Source: an uncultured Bacteroidales bacterium (GTDB taxonomy: Bacteria > Bacteroidota > Bacteroidia > Bacteroidales > UBA932). Taken from it: 35,167 nt of DNA. The notes beneath the pieces are model-generated. The model was not told the DNA's origin. It saw only the letters and a program-made list of their open reading frames with translations, and did not search any database. The position numbers and the translations under genes are program-made. The DNA is taken from positions 1 to 35,167 of the forward strand of contig CALYTI010000022.1 of the NCBI GenBank assembly GCA_945487035.1. Reading direction: 5' to 3'. Shown here piece after piece: positions 17,060 through 26,124 of the stretch (position 1 is the first letter of the stretch; every line of letters begins with the position of its first letter).

Positions 17060-18274
17060 ATGAAAAAGAACATCGCTATCATCTCCTCAGCCCTGATGAT
17101 GCTGTCCACAGCAGCATTCGCACAGAAGGCCGAGGGACTCGGTGCAACCCCTCAGATGGGATGGAGCACCTGGAACAAATTCGGATGCAATATCGAGGAA
17201 GGCATTCTTCGCGAGACTGCAGACAAGATGGTCGAACTGGGCCTTGTGGATGCCGGTTATGTATATCTCAACATTGACGATTGCTGGCACGGACAGCGCG
17301 ACAGTCTCGGATTTATCCACGAAGACCTTGGCAAGTTCCCTTCAGGAATGAAAGCGATGGCAGATTATGTGCACGAGCGCGGAATGAAACTCGGTATCTA
17401 CAGCGATGCAGGAAGCAAGACCTGCGCCTGCTTTGCAGGAAGCCAGGGCCACGAGTACCAGGATGCGTTCGTCTATGCACAGTGGGGCATCGATTATCTG
17501 AAATATGATTGGTGCTATACCGAGGATGTCAATCCGAAGAGCGCGTACAGGGTAATGAGAGACGCCCTTGCCGCTACCGGAAGACCTATCTTCTTCAGCA
17601 TGTGCGAATGGGGACACTCCAAGCCTTGGGAATGGGCTGCCGACATTGCCCACTCCTGGCGCACCACGGGCGATATATGGCCATATTTCGAAACCATACC
17701 TGAGGAGTTCAACGGGCAGTGGCACGGGGAACCTGTGCTTACTCTTGTTGACATCAACGAGCCTCTGCGCGCCTATGCAGGCCCGGGACACTGGAACGAC
17801 CCGGATATGCTTGAAGTCGGAAACGGCAATCTCACCGAGGCCGAAAACCGCGCACACTTCACCCTCTGGTGTATGATGGCTGCGCCTCTGATTCTCGGCA
17901 ACGACCTTACCACCATGACTCAGGAGACCCTGGACATCATTCTCAACAAGGATGTTATCGCCATCGACCAGGACCCTCTCGGAGTGCAGGGACTGAGGCT
18001 GCGCCGCGACGGTGATGTGGAATACTGGTTCAAGCCTCTTGAGGGCGGGGACTGGGCATTCTGCGCGTTCAACAGGGGCAAGGAAGATGTGACCGTCACT
18101 CTCGACTGGGATTCCTTCAAGTTCACTGACGAGGTGAGCGGCTGCACTTTCGACCCGCAAGGATGCAAGGTCCGCAATCTGTGGGATGCAAAGGAGAAGG
18201 TCCGCAAAATCCAGAAGGTCAAAAACCTTAAAATCGCCTCTCACGACGTAGTATTGTACAGAATCAGTCGATGA
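17060..18274 (+). CDS. GH27 alpha-galactosidase
   Basis: The enzyme hydrolyses terminal alpha-linked galactose. The 404-residue protein has a signal peptide ending AAFAQ (residue 22), so it is exported. GH27 hallmarks are present: MGWSTWNKFGC (33-43), NIDDCW (71-76), the nucleophile in YLKYDWC (Asp150), the acid/base in SWRTTGDI (Asp205), and HWNDPDML (244-251). A short beta-sandwich domain ends the protein. The length fits a single-domain GH27 with no added binding module. It sits in a housekeeping operon 7 bp after lspA and overlaps gtrA by 4 bp (18271-18274). Oligosaccharide versus host glycan substrate cannot be decided. Confidence 0.94.
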   Translation: MKKNIAIISSALMMLSTAAFAQKAEGLGATPQMGWSTWNKFGCNIEEGILRETADKMVELGLVDAGYVYLNIDDCWHGQRDSLGFIHEDLGKFPSGMKAMADYVHERGMKLGIYSDAGSKTCACFAGSQGHEYQDAFVYAQWGIDYLKYDWCYTEDVNPKSAYRVMRDALAATGRPIFFSMCEWGHSKPWEWAADIAHSWRTTGDIWPYFETIPEEFNGQWHGEPVLTLVDINEPLRAYAGPGHWNDPDMLEVGNGNLTEAENRAHFTLWCMMAAPLILGNDLTTMTQETLDIILNKDVIAIDQDPLGVQGLRLRRDGDVEYWFKPLEGGDWAFCAFNRGKEDVTVTLDWDSFKFTDEVSGCTFDPQGCKVRNLWDAKEKVRKIQKVKNLKIASHDVVLYRISR

Positions 18275-18675
18275 AAGAATCTTTACGTGTACTTAAATTC
18301 GTATTGTTCTCGATTAGTGCGGGAGTAATACAAATCCTGTCCTTTACCTTATTCAACGAATTACTGCACTGGAGCTACTGGTTTTGCTACCTTGTAGCTC
18401 TGGTGCTTTCAGTTCTGTGGAACTTTACCCTGAACCGCAAGTTCACCTTCCGCTCTGCCGCCAATGTGACGAAGGCTATGACACTGGTATTCTGCTATTA
18501 CCTTGTCTTCACCCCGCTTACTACCTGGATTGAGCACATCCTTACGGGAAATCTCTGGTGGAACGAGTACATAGCTACCATACTCAATATGGTGCTGAAC
18601 CTCGTCACCGAGTTCCTGTTCCAGCGCTATGTGGTCTATGGCAAAAGCCTGGACAGCGCGGTAAGCGCCGCCTAG
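18271..18675 (+). CDS. GtrA family membrane protein
   Basis: This 134-residue protein has four hydrophobic segments and the GtrA-type loop NFTLNRKFTFRSAANVTKA. GtrA-like proteins are proposed to help move or use polyprenyl-linked sugars in surface polysaccharide modification. The start overlaps the GH27 stop as ATGA, so translation is coupled. No glycosyltransferase gene lies next to it, so a specific polysaccharide role cannot be named. Confidence 0.85.
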   Translation: MKESLRVLKFVLFSISAGVIQILSFTLFNELLHWSYWFCYLVALVLSVLWNFTLNRKFTFRSAANVTKAMTLVFCYYLVFTPLTTWIEHILTGNLWWNEYIATILNMVLNLVTEFLFQRYVVYGKSLDSAVSAA

Positions 18676-18740
18676 CGCACTTCCAGATTGGTGGCAGCTA
18701 ACCCCTGCCTTCCTCATCTAAGGCAACAATCGTGTATATG

Positions 18741-19772
18741 TCAGAATCTGAAGAATGCTTCGAACCAGAGCTCGTTGTAGTACGGGTCCGCAAGCAGTTT
18801 GTTCTCGTGGTAGCGGTAGCTGAGCTGCAGCTGGAGATTCTTGTGAGGGCGAAAGTTGGCCGCAATGGAGTAGAGGCTGTGGCGGGTCTGCTCATTGCCC
18901 TGATCCCTGTACTGGTCGTAGGCAATTGCCATCTTGAGCCAAGACTTCACAGGCACACCGCAAGTCACATAGAAGGCATCTGCGATGCCGGTTCCGGACC
19001 AGCTGCCGGTCTCGGTGTTGTATTCGCTTAGCTTGTGACCGTAGGACTTGATATATTCTGCACGTGCACTCCAGCCCTCCCTGTCGTACTTGGTGCCGAC
19101 AGACCAGCGGTTGCGCTCCACAGTGATACCGTCTTTTGTCCAATTGCCAAGCCATCCGAAAGCGCCGATTGACCAGCCTTTGAGAGGCTGAAGCTGGAGA
19201 GTTCCGATAAGGTCCTTGTCGGCGTTGTTGTCTGCGGCATTGATGCCGTTGCCGTTGAACACACCTATCTGGTAATGCAGCAGACGGTGGCCATCCGAGC
19301 CAAGCGGAAGCAGGTCTCCCTGGATTTGGACTCCCTGGTCACGTCCTCCGGCAGTAGGGGCACCGCAACGGTCAACGGCTATGGCAGCAAGGCTGCGCAC
19401 ACCCAGAGAATAGTCTCCATTGCCGAGGTCCCAAGGGTTGAAAGGGTTTTCGTAGGTGAAAGGGCGCTTGAACTGTCCTACCTTCACTCTGAACTGAGGG
19501 AATTTCACCCACTCGAAATAGTAGTCCCTCATATGCGGCGTGCCGTTGAGCTGAGCCTGGAACTTGTAGTCCACATTTTCCAGAATCTTTCCGCTCACAT
19601 AGAAACGCACGAGACGCACACTGAAGCCTTCGCCTCCGCCCGCACCTTCTGCATCACTTGCCTTGAAGGTGGTGATGGCGTAGCCTCCTATTTTCGGCGC
19701 GGTCTGCGCTCCCGCAATGTGGGAAGCGCAGACCAGAACTGCCGAAAGCAATATGGTAAGAGTCCTTTTCAT
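18741..19772 (-). CDS. Outer-membrane porin, OprO/OprP-like
   Basis: This 343-residue protein has a signal peptide ending IAGAQ (residue 23) and a barrel-type pattern of alternating residues ending EAFFRF, with the C-terminal Phe recognised by the BAM machinery. Stretches such as KIGGYAITTF, VRLVRFYVSGKI, YYFEWVKFPQFRVKVGQFKRPF and NPWDLGNGDYSLGVRS resemble the phosphate-selective porin O/P family. Its ATG overlaps the stop of the SLC13 transporter gene by 1 nt, so the two are translated together. The pairing suggests that the porin admits the anion imported by the transporter. The anion is not determined. Confidence 0.85.
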   Translation of the reverse strand: MKRTLTILLSAVLVCASHIAGAQTAPKIGGYAITTFKASDAEGAGGGEGFSVRLVRFYVSGKILENVDYKFQAQLNGTPHMRDYYFEWVKFPQFRVKVGQFKRPFTYENPFNPWDLGNGDYSLGVRSLAAIAVDRCGAPTAGGRDQGVQIQGDLLPLGSDGHRLLHYQIGVFNGNGINAADNNADKDLIGTLQLQPLKGWSIGAFGWLGNWTKDGITVERNRWSVGTKYDREGWSARAEYIKSYGHKLSEYNTETGSWSGTGIADAFYVTCGVPVKSWLKMAIAYDQYRDQGNEQTRHSLYSIAANFRPHKNLQLQLSYRYHENKLLADPYYNELWFEAFFRF

Positions 19773-21193
19773 CAGAAGCCGATTAAGATAAGGACTGCGT
19801 AGCCGAGCACGAGTCCGACCAGACCCATTATCACGCCCATCTTGGCCATATCCTTGGTCTCAACCAATCCTGTAGAGGATGCAATGGCATTCGGAGGGGT
19901 AGAAATAGGAAGTATCATCGCAACTGAGGTAGAGATGGCAAGACCGATGAGCAGGGCTGCGGAGCCGCCGAATGCGCTGAGGTCAACTGCAGTTGCAACA
20001 GTAGCGAGAATCGGAAGGAGAAGGTTCGCTGCGGAAGTGTGTGAGAGGAAGTTTGCGATGGCGTATCCCACGATTCCGGAAACGATGATGACAACAAGTG
20101 CTGGCATAGAAGCGAATGGGATGGTGTCCACGAGAACCTGTGCAAGACCTGTCTTCATCAGGGCAGTACCGAGAGCAAGACCGCCGGCAACCATCCAGAG
20201 CACATCCCAGTTGATTTCCTTGAAGTCATTCTTGGAGAAGACTCCGGTAGCTACGAAGATTGCGAAAGGAATGAGGGCAACCTCGTTGGAGTTGAGTCCG
20301 GTAATCTTCTCAGGGATGAGCCAGAGCACAATGGTAATCACGAAAGTGGCAGCAACCACCCAGAAGTGGAAATCCTTCTTGCGGTCGGCATTGATTTCGA
20401 GCTTGATTTCCTTGGCCTTGAAAGGGAAGAACAAAAGCAGGAAGAACCAGGCGATAAGCAGCATCACTATCACGAAAGGCACCATTCTGAGGCACCATTC
20501 GCCGAAACCGATTTCGATTCCGAGGTTCTCCTTCAGGTAACCGAGAGCGATGACATTTGGAGGTGTTCCGATTGGGGTTCCGATACCGCCGATGTTCGCT
20601 CCGATAGGGATTGCGAGTGCGAGGCCGATGCGTCCCTTGCCGTCAGCAGGCAGGTTCTTGAGAACCGGTGCGAGGAAGGCGAGCATCATTGCGGCGGTGG
20701 CCGTGTTGCTCATAAACATTGAGAATACCGCAACTACCAGCAGGATGCCGAGGAGCACAGTTTTGGGATTCTTTCCGAAAGGGGCGAGGAGCACCTTTGC
20801 CAGAACCACGTCGAGGCCCACCTTGGTGGCAGCGATAGCAAGCACGAAGCCGCCCATAAAGAGCATAATGGTAGGGCTTGCGAACTGAGCCATAAAATCC
20901 TTGTAGCTTACGAGCGTACCGAGGTTCTCACCCGTACGCAGGAAAGCGAACTGGCCGTTGGATACGGTGAAGATGAGGAGTACCATCGTAATGATGGACG
21001 TAGCCCAGGCAGGTACAACCTCGAGTATCCACATAAATGCGGCGAAGACGAAAAGCGCAATGGTCCTTTGCTGGACAACTGTCAGTCCTTCGATTCCGAA
21101 CCACTCGGTAGGCATCGCGAAAAGCACGATGGATACCAGCAGAAGAAGCGGCAGGAGCACGCAGTGTTTTACGCTGAACTTAGAATTTTTCAT
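19772..21193 (-). CDS. SLC13/DASS family anion transporter
   Basis: This 473-residue inner-membrane protein (start at ATG 21193, MKNSKFSVKH) has about a dozen hydrophobic segments. It carries the two characteristic sequences GGIGTPIGTPPNVIALG and PISTPPNAIASSTG that form the substrate and sodium sites in divalent-anion:sodium symporters. Substrates in this family include C4-dicarboxylates, citrate, sulfate and phosphate. The exact one cannot be assigned here. The frame is open upstream to 21271, but that region contains the gdhA terminator and a promoter, so the internal Met is preferred. It is followed by the overlapping porin gene. Confidence 0.92.
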   Translation of the reverse strand: MKNSKFSVKHCVLLPLLLLVSIVLFAMPTEWFGIEGLTVVQQRTIALFVFAAFMWILEVVPAWATSIITMVLLIFTVSNGQFAFLRTGENLGTLVSYKDFMAQFASPTIMLFMGGFVLAIAATKVGLDVVLAKVLLAPFGKNPKTVLLGILLVVAVFSMFMSNTATAAMMLAFLAPVLKNLPADGKGRIGLALAIPIGANIGGIGTPIGTPPNVIALGYLKENLGIEIGFGEWCLRMVPFVIVMLLIAWFFLLLFFPFKAKEIKLEINADRKKDFHFWVVAATFVITIVLWLIPEKITGLNSNEVALIPFAIFVATGVFSKNDFKEINWDVLWMVAGGLALGTALMKTGLAQVLVDTIPFASMPALVVIIVSGIVGYAIANFLSHTSAANLLLPILATVATAVDLSAFGGSAALLIGLAISTSVAMILPISTPPNAIASSTGLVETKDMAKMGVIMGLVGLVLGYAVLILIGF

Positions 21194-21215
21194 TATAGGT
21201 AGAATTAATACTAAA

Positions 21216-21247
21216 AAATTTGCGTCGCTGAAAAGCGGCGCAAATTT
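21216..21247 (-). terminator. Intrinsic terminator of gdhA
   Basis: A 14-bp stem (arms 21216-21229 and 21234-21247, one G.T pair) encloses a 4-nt loop. On the minus strand the stem is followed by a run of T residues (TTTTTTAG). It lies 27 bp past the gdhA stop and should end the long nadK-to-gdhA transcript. It also overlaps the promoter of the next minus gene. Confidence 0.85.
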
Positions 21248-21272
21248 ACGAATTCTATTGAAGATAAGCAAA
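21241..21272 (-). promoter_or_regulatory. Promoter of the SLC13-porin operon (TTTG-N20-TAAATTTG)
   Basis: On the minus strand TTTG (21272-21269) is followed after 20 bases by TAAATTTG (21248-21241), matching the Bacteroidetes consensus spacing. The -7 box is part of one arm of the gdhA terminator, so termination and initiation signals overlap. The leader to the ATG at 21193 would be about 40 nt and include most of the hairpin. Confidence 0.6.
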
Positions 21273-21274
21273 GC

Positions 21275-22618
21275 CTAGATGATGCCCTGCTCCAGCATTG
21301 CGGTGGCAACTTTCATAAAGCCTGCGATGTTGGCTCCCTTCACATAGTCCACGCTACCGTCAGGCTGGGTGCCGTATTTGACACACTGCTCGTGGATGGA
21401 CTTCATTATGAAGTGCAGCTTCTGGTCCACTTCCTCGCCGCTCCAGCTGATGTGGGATGCGTTCTGGGTCATCTCCAGACCGGAGGTGGCAACTCCACCG
21501 GCGTTGACTGCCTTGCCCGGGGCAAAGAGAATGCCGTGGCTCTGGAAGTAGTGGATGGCACCAGGCTGGCAACCCATATTGGATACCTCGCAGCAGCACC
21601 AGCAGCCGTTATCCACAAGCTCCTTGGCATCAGCCTCGGAAAGCTCGTTCTGGAAGGCGCAAGGAAGGGCTATGTCGCACTTCACGCTCCATGCCTTCTT
21701 TCCTGCGGTGAAACGGGCCTTCTCAGGGAAACGGGTAGCCATATCCTCAACGCGGTCCCTGTTGGAAGCACGCATCACGAGCATATAGTCTATCATCTCC
21801 TGTGTAATTCCCTCAGGGATTTCGCATACTCCGTCAGGGCCTGAGATTGCGACGACCTTGGCACCGAGCTGGGTAGCTTTGATGGCGGCGCCCCAGGCCA
21901 CATTGCCGAAGCCGGAAAGGGCTACGCGGCAGCCTTCGATGCTTTTGCCTGCGTGATGAAGCAGATTCTGGGTGAAATAGAGCGCGCCGAAGCCGGTTGC
22001 CTCAGGACGGAGAATGGAGCCGCCCCAGGTCGAGCCCTTGCCGGTAAGCACTCCGGTGTTGTACTCGCGGGCGAGTTTCTTGTACATTCCGTAGAGGTAG
22101 CCTATTTCGCGTCCGCCCACTCCCACATCGCCTGCAGGGATGTCCTGGTCAGGGCCTATGCACTGCCAGAGCTCGGTCATAAAGGCCTGGCAGAAGCGCA
22201 TTATCTCCTCATCGCTCTTGCCCTTCGGGTCGAAGTCTGAACCTCCCTTGGCACCTCCCATAGGAAGGGTGGTGAGGGCGTTCTTGAAAGTCTGTTCGAA
22301 GCCGAGGAACTTCAGCATTGAAGGGGTCACAGCCCTGTGGAAGCGCAGGCCTCCCTTGTAAGGGCCGATGGCGCTGTTGAACTGAACGCGGTAGCCGGTG
22401 TTTGTCTGCACCTGTCCCTCATCGTCCACCCAGGTTACACGGAAGGTGAAGATGCGGTCAGGCTCAACCATCCTCTCGACGATTTTTGCACGCTCGAACT
22501 CCGGATGCTGGTTGTAAACTTCCTCAACTGATTCGAGTACCTCCTGCACTGCCTGAAGGTATTCGTTTTCTCCAGGATATTTGGCCTGAAGCTTTGAGAT
22601 GATTTCCTGTGTTTTCAT
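21275..22618 (-). CDS. gdhA: Hexameric glutamate dehydrogenase, probably NADP-dependent
   Basis: The enzyme reversibly aminates 2-oxoglutarate to glutamate. The 447-residue protein shows the glutamate-site GPYKGGLRFH (85-94), the catalytic-lysine region PMGGAKGGSDFDP (Lys124), GSTWGGSILRPEATGFG, and a GFGNVAWGAA Rossmann turn. The length fits the small hexameric class. Preference for NADP is inferred from similarity to bacterial anabolic enzymes, not from a verified residue. It lies 28 bp after korB and ends at a strong terminator. The neighbouring 2-oxoacid oxidoreductase handles the same keto acid. Confidence 0.95.
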   Translation of the reverse strand: MKTQEIISKLQAKYPGENEYLQAVQEVLESVEEVYNQHPEFERAKIVERMVEPDRIFTFRVTWVDDEGQVQTNTGYRVQFNSAIGPYKGGLRFHRAVTPSMLKFLGFEQTFKNALTTLPMGGAKGGSDFDPKGKSDEEIMRFCQAFMTELWQCIGPDQDIPAGDVGVGGREIGYLYGMYKKLAREYNTGVLTGKGSTWGGSILRPEATGFGALYFTQNLLHHAGKSIEGCRVALSGFGNVAWGAAIKATQLGAKVVAISGPDGVCEIPEGITQEMIDYMLVMRASNRDRVEDMATRFPEKARFTAGKKAWSVKCDIALPCAFQNELSEADAKELVDNGCWCCCEVSNMGCQPGAIHYFQSHGILFAPGKAVNAGGVATSGLEMTQNASHISWSGEEVDQKLHFIMKSIHEQCVKYGTQPDGSVDYVKGANIAGFMKVATAMLEQGII

Positions 22619-22646
22619 TTTGGTCGGTCAGTTAGTTATGTGATAG

Positions 22647-23666
22647 TTATTTTACTTCCCAAGTGCTTCCGCTGCGCAGCAGATCGTCCACGCAGTGGAT
22701 TTTGGATTTGGACATTACATCCTTGAGCTGGTCCCTCACGCCGTCATCGTAGGTGATATCCTTGACATCGCGGATAACTCCCAATGCGACAGGGAAATCC
22801 GGGCCCTTCATATCCACCAGGGCCATCTGAAGGCCGATGTTGTCGGCGTGGGCATCGTGGACAAGTATGTCGTCGAGGGTAAATCCGCCCTCACCCACGT
22901 GCACTACGCGCAGCTTGTGGCCGTCGAAAATGAGGCCCTTCTCCTTGTTTTTGCCGAAGAGCATCTTCTCGCCCTGGCGCAGGACTATGGTTGCATCCGC
23001 GCGCAAGGCAGGGTCGCTCAGAGACTTGTGGGCACCGTCGTTAAAGATGACGCAGTTGGTGAGCATCTCCATCACGGAGCAGCCGTCGTGGAGCGCAGCT
23101 GCGGTCATAATCTCCTCATTGAGAGCCAGTTCCACATCCAGACTGCGGGCAAAGAAGGTACCCTTGGCGCCTAGCACCAGGGAGCCCGGGTTGAACGGAT
23201 GCTCAACGGTACCGTAAGGGGAGGTCTTGGTGATGGCGCCGAACTTGGAGGTCGGCGAATACTGCCCCTTGGTGAGACCGTAAATCTGGTTGTTGAAGAG
23301 GATTACATTGATATCTATGTTGCGGCGGATGGCGTGGATGAAGTGATTGCCTCCGATAGCGAGAGCATCACCGTCTCCGCAGGCCTGCCATACGGTCAGG
23401 GTAGGGTTTGCTACCTTGATGCCGGTGCTGATTGCGGTAGCCCTGCCGTGTATGCTGTGGAAGCCGTAGGTATCCATATAGTATGGAAGGCGGGATGAGC
23501 ATCCTATGCCGGATACTACCACATAGCGTTCCTTCTCATATCCCAGAGTCTGGCTTACCTTCGGAAGCGCTCTGGTCAGCGCGGCGAGCACTGCGTGGTC
23601 TCCGCATCCCGGGCACCAGCGTGCGAGCTGGTCGCTCTTGAAATCCTTTGCTGTAAGTACTGCCAT
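22647..23666 (-). CDS. korB: 2-oxoacid:ferredoxin oxidoreductase, beta subunit
   Basis: The beta subunit binds thiamine diphosphate and carries the active site for oxidative decarboxylation of a 2-oxoacid, probably 2-oxoglutarate to succinyl-CoA with ferredoxin. The 339-residue protein shows WCPGCGDHAVL near 17, GIGCSSRLPYYMDTYGFHS, and the ThDP motif GDGDALAIGGNHF followed by NNQIYGLTKGQYSPTS. The start lies 2 bp after the korA stop. No separate ferredoxin-like delta subunit is encoded next to it. 2-oxoglutarate is favoured over pyruvate because of the KorA/KorB split and the adjacent gdhA. Confidence 0.93.
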   Translation of the reverse strand: MAVLTAKDFKSDQLARWCPGCGDHAVLAALTRALPKVSQTLGYEKERYVVVSGIGCSSRLPYYMDTYGFHSIHGRATAISTGIKVANPTLTVWQACGDGDALAIGGNHFIHAIRRNIDINVILFNNQIYGLTKGQYSPTSKFGAITKTSPYGTVEHPFNPGSLVLGAKGTFFARSLDVELALNEEIMTAAALHDGCSVMEMLTNCVIFNDGAHKSLSDPALRADATIVLRQGEKMLFGKNKEKGLIFDGHKLRVVHVGEGGFTLDDILVHDAHADNIGLQMALVDMKGPDFPVALGVIRDVKDITYDDGVRDQLKDVMSKSKIHCVDDLLRSGSTWEVK

Positions 23667-23668
23667 AG

Positions 23669-25507
23669 CTAGAGATTGTTCTTTATTGCCTCAACCAGCT
23701 CAGACACGAGGAAAGGCTGGCCCTGGACTTTGTTGTACTTCTCATAACGGAACTCCGGAAGCTCGGCTCTCAGATAGCCTGCAAACTGGCCGGAATTCAG
23801 CTCGCATACGAGGATTTTCCCGTACCGGGCAAATACTTCGCGGGTATTTCGCGGAAGCGGTTTGATGAAATCGAAATGCGCAAAGGCCACTTCAGGCTCC
23901 CCGCACTGGCGGAAGGCACTCAGCACGTGGCCGTAGGTACCGCCCCAGCTGACAACGAGCAATTTCCCGCTTTCAGGGCCTTCAACCTGCAGTTCAGGAA
24001 TGCAGTTTGCGATTCTTTCAACCTTCTCGGCACGCTCGCGGACCATGGTCTCGTGGTTCTGAGGGTCGGTGGACAGCACTCCGTCGTGATTCTTCTCAAG
24101 ACCGCCGATTCTGTGTTCCAGGCCCTTCTGGCCCGGGATAGCCCAGCGGCGCACAAGAGTCTCGGGGTCCCTTTCATAAGGGCGGAACCTCTCACCGTCG
24201 TGAAGCGCTCCGTGGAAGAAAGGAGGCTTGATTTCCGGATAATCCGCCATAGCGGGGATTTTCCAAGGCTCGCTTCCGTTGCCGATGAAACCCTCGGAGA
24301 GAAGCATCACCGGAGTCATATGTTCAAGAGCAAGCTTGGCGGCTGTGAAAGCCGCATCGAAGCAGTGAGCCGGTGAATGGGCAGCAATCACGGGCATAGG
24401 GCATTCGCCGTTGCGTCCGAACAGAGCCTGGTCCAGGTCGGTCTGCTCTGTCTTGGTAGGCAGGCCGGTGGACGGTCCGCCTCTCTGCACATCCACAATG
24501 ACGAGCGGCAGTTCGGTCATCACCGCAAGGCCGAGAGCTTCGCTCTTGAGCGAAAGGCCCGGGCCGGAAGTGGTGGTGACAGCGAGGTTGCCGGCGAAGG
24601 AAGCGCCTATGGCGGTGCATATGCCGGCTATCTCATCCTCTGCCTGCAAAGTCTTGCAGCCCAGGCTCTTGTGGAGCGCGAGCTCTTCGAGTATGGCCGT
24701 TGCCGGAGTAATCGGATATGAGCCGCAGAACAGCGGCAGGCCCGACTTCTCGGAGGCGGCGAGCAGGCCCCAGGCTGTTGCCTGGTTGCCTGTAATATTG
24801 CGGTACAGGCCCGGCTCCAGGTCTGCTGACTCTACCTTGTAGGTATTCGGCACCGCCTGAATGGCGGCAGCATAGTTGAAGCCGTCCTGAAGCACCTTCA
24901 TATTGGGAAGAATCACTTCCGGATGTTTCTTGGCGAAGCGTTTCTCCAGATAGGTGTGGACATAGTCCAGAGGACGGGAATATATGTAACAAGCCATACC
25001 GAGTGTGAACATATTCTTGCACTTCAGTATGGCCTTCTGGTCCATTCCGCTGTCTTTCAAGGATTCCTGGGTAAGGGTGGTAATCGGGGCTGCGATAATG
25101 ACCCTGTCCTCGACTCCGAGTTCTTCGAAAGGATTTCCGGTCTTGAAACCGGCCCTTTCCATACTCTTGTCGTCAAAGGCGTCGGCATCGACGAGTATCA
25201 TCGCTTCCCGCTTGCACCATTTGGCATTGGCCTTCAGGGCAGCGGGGTTCATCGCGACAAGCATATCGCAGTAATCGCCAGGGGTGTTGACCTTCTCACT
25301 GCCTATGTGGACCTGAAAGCCGGAGACTCCGGAAATCGTCCCGTGAGGAGCCCTGATTTCGGCAGGATAGTCCGGGAATGTGGAGAGTCCGTTGCCGTAA
25401 ATCGCGGACATATCTGCAAAAAGAGATCCGGTGAGCTGCATACCATCTCCCGAATCTCCTGCAAATCTGATTACAACATCACTGACATCTATGACCTTGT
25501 GTTGCAT
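23669..25507 (-). CDS. korA: 2-oxoacid:ferredoxin oxidoreductase, alpha subunit (gamma-alpha fusion)
   Basis: This 612-residue subunit is a fusion. The N-terminal ~200 residues are the gamma domain (VIRFAGDSGDGMQLTGSL; PDYPAEIRAPHGT). The rest is the alpha domain with the pyrimidine-binding region (ITPATAILEELA; TTTSGPGLSLKSEALG; DVQRGGPSTGLPTKTEQTD). It works with KorB to oxidise a 2-oxoacid, probably 2-oxoglutarate, to the acyl-CoA. It is 32 bp downstream of ompH and 2 bp upstream of korB, in the same run of genes. Confidence 0.93.
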   Translation of the reverse strand: MQHKVIDVSDVVIRFAGDSGDGMQLTGSLFADMSAIYGNGLSTFPDYPAEIRAPHGTISGVSGFQVHIGSEKVNTPGDYCDMLVAMNPAALKANAKWCKREAMILVDADAFDDKSMERAGFKTGNPFEELGVEDRVIIAAPITTLTQESLKDSGMDQKAILKCKNMFTLGMACYIYSRPLDYVHTYLEKRFAKKHPEVILPNMKVLQDGFNYAAAIQAVPNTYKVESADLEPGLYRNITGNQATAWGLLAASEKSGLPLFCGSYPITPATAILEELALHKSLGCKTLQAEDEIAGICTAIGASFAGNLAVTTTSGPGLSLKSEALGLAVMTELPLVIVDVQRGGPSTGLPTKTEQTDLDQALFGRNGECPMPVIAAHSPAHCFDAAFTAAKLALEHMTPVMLLSEGFIGNGSEPWKIPAMADYPEIKPPFFHGALHDGERFRPYERDPETLVRRWAIPGQKGLEHRIGGLEKNHDGVLSTDPQNHETMVRERAEKVERIANCIPELQVEGPESGKLLVVSWGGTYGHVLSAFRQCGEPEVAFAHFDFIKPLPRNTREVFARYGKILVCELNSGQFAGYLRAELPEFRYEKYNKVQGQPFLVSELVEAIKNNL

Positions 25508-25539
25508 CGTATGTGGTTTGTTAGTTATGTTTTGGCTGT

Positions 25540-26097
25540 TTATTGCTGCTGCTGGCGTGCGGCCATCTCCTGCTGGAGAGTCTCGAGGGTGCGTCCCTCA
25601 GGGATTGAGAGAGCCTTGCGGGCTGCAGGGGTGAGGTCAGTGCTCTGGGCCTCGTCAATGTAGAGCATTGTGCTCTTGTCGAACACATAGATGTAGCCGC
25701 CTTCCTTGGCAAGGGCGTTGATGGTGTCCATAGCCTTCTTCTGGATAGGAGCCATCAGCATCTGCTGCATCTCGGAGAGCTCCTTCTGGATGCTCTGGTC
25801 GAAGTCCTGGATTCTCTGCTGGATTTCCATCAGCTCCTTCTCCTTGCTTTCACGGATTGCAGTGGTCCAGGTGGAAGCCTTCTGGGAATATGTGGTGTAC
25901 TTTGCCTGATACTCCTCAACCATTGCCTGGAAAGTCTCCTGAGCCTCAAGACTGGAAGCCTCAAGCTTTGCACGGGCATCATCTGCCTCAGGCATCAGTT
26001 GGATGAGTTCAGAGAGACTTACGTGAGCAAACTTTGGCTGTGCCATTGCGGCAACACCGATAAGTGCGGTTGCGATAAATACTAATGCTTTTTTCAT
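25540..26097 (-). CDS. OmpH (Skp-like) periplasmic chaperone
   Basis: This 185-residue protein has a signal peptide ending AAMAQ (residue 20). The body is a long helical region (AKLEASSLEAQETFQAMVEE onward) and the end is Gln/Arg-rich. It belongs to the OmpH/Skp family, which holds unfolded outer-membrane proteins on the way to BAM. The segment EGGYIYVFDKSTMLYID is the usual C-terminal strand of the family. It follows bamA by 27 bp. A second ompH lies at 31036-31644 on the other strand. Confidence 0.9.
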   Translation of the reverse strand: MKKALVFIATALIGVAAMAQPKFAHVSLSELIQLMPEADDARAKLEASSLEAQETFQAMVEEYQAKYTTYSQKASTWTTAIRESKEKELMEIQQRIQDFDQSIQKELSEMQQMLMAPIQKKAMDTINALAKEGGYIYVFDKSTMLYIDEAQSTDLTPAARKALSIPEGRTLETLQQEMAARQQQQ

Positions 26098-26124
26098 ATT
26101 TCTTTACTTAATTATATTGATTCA

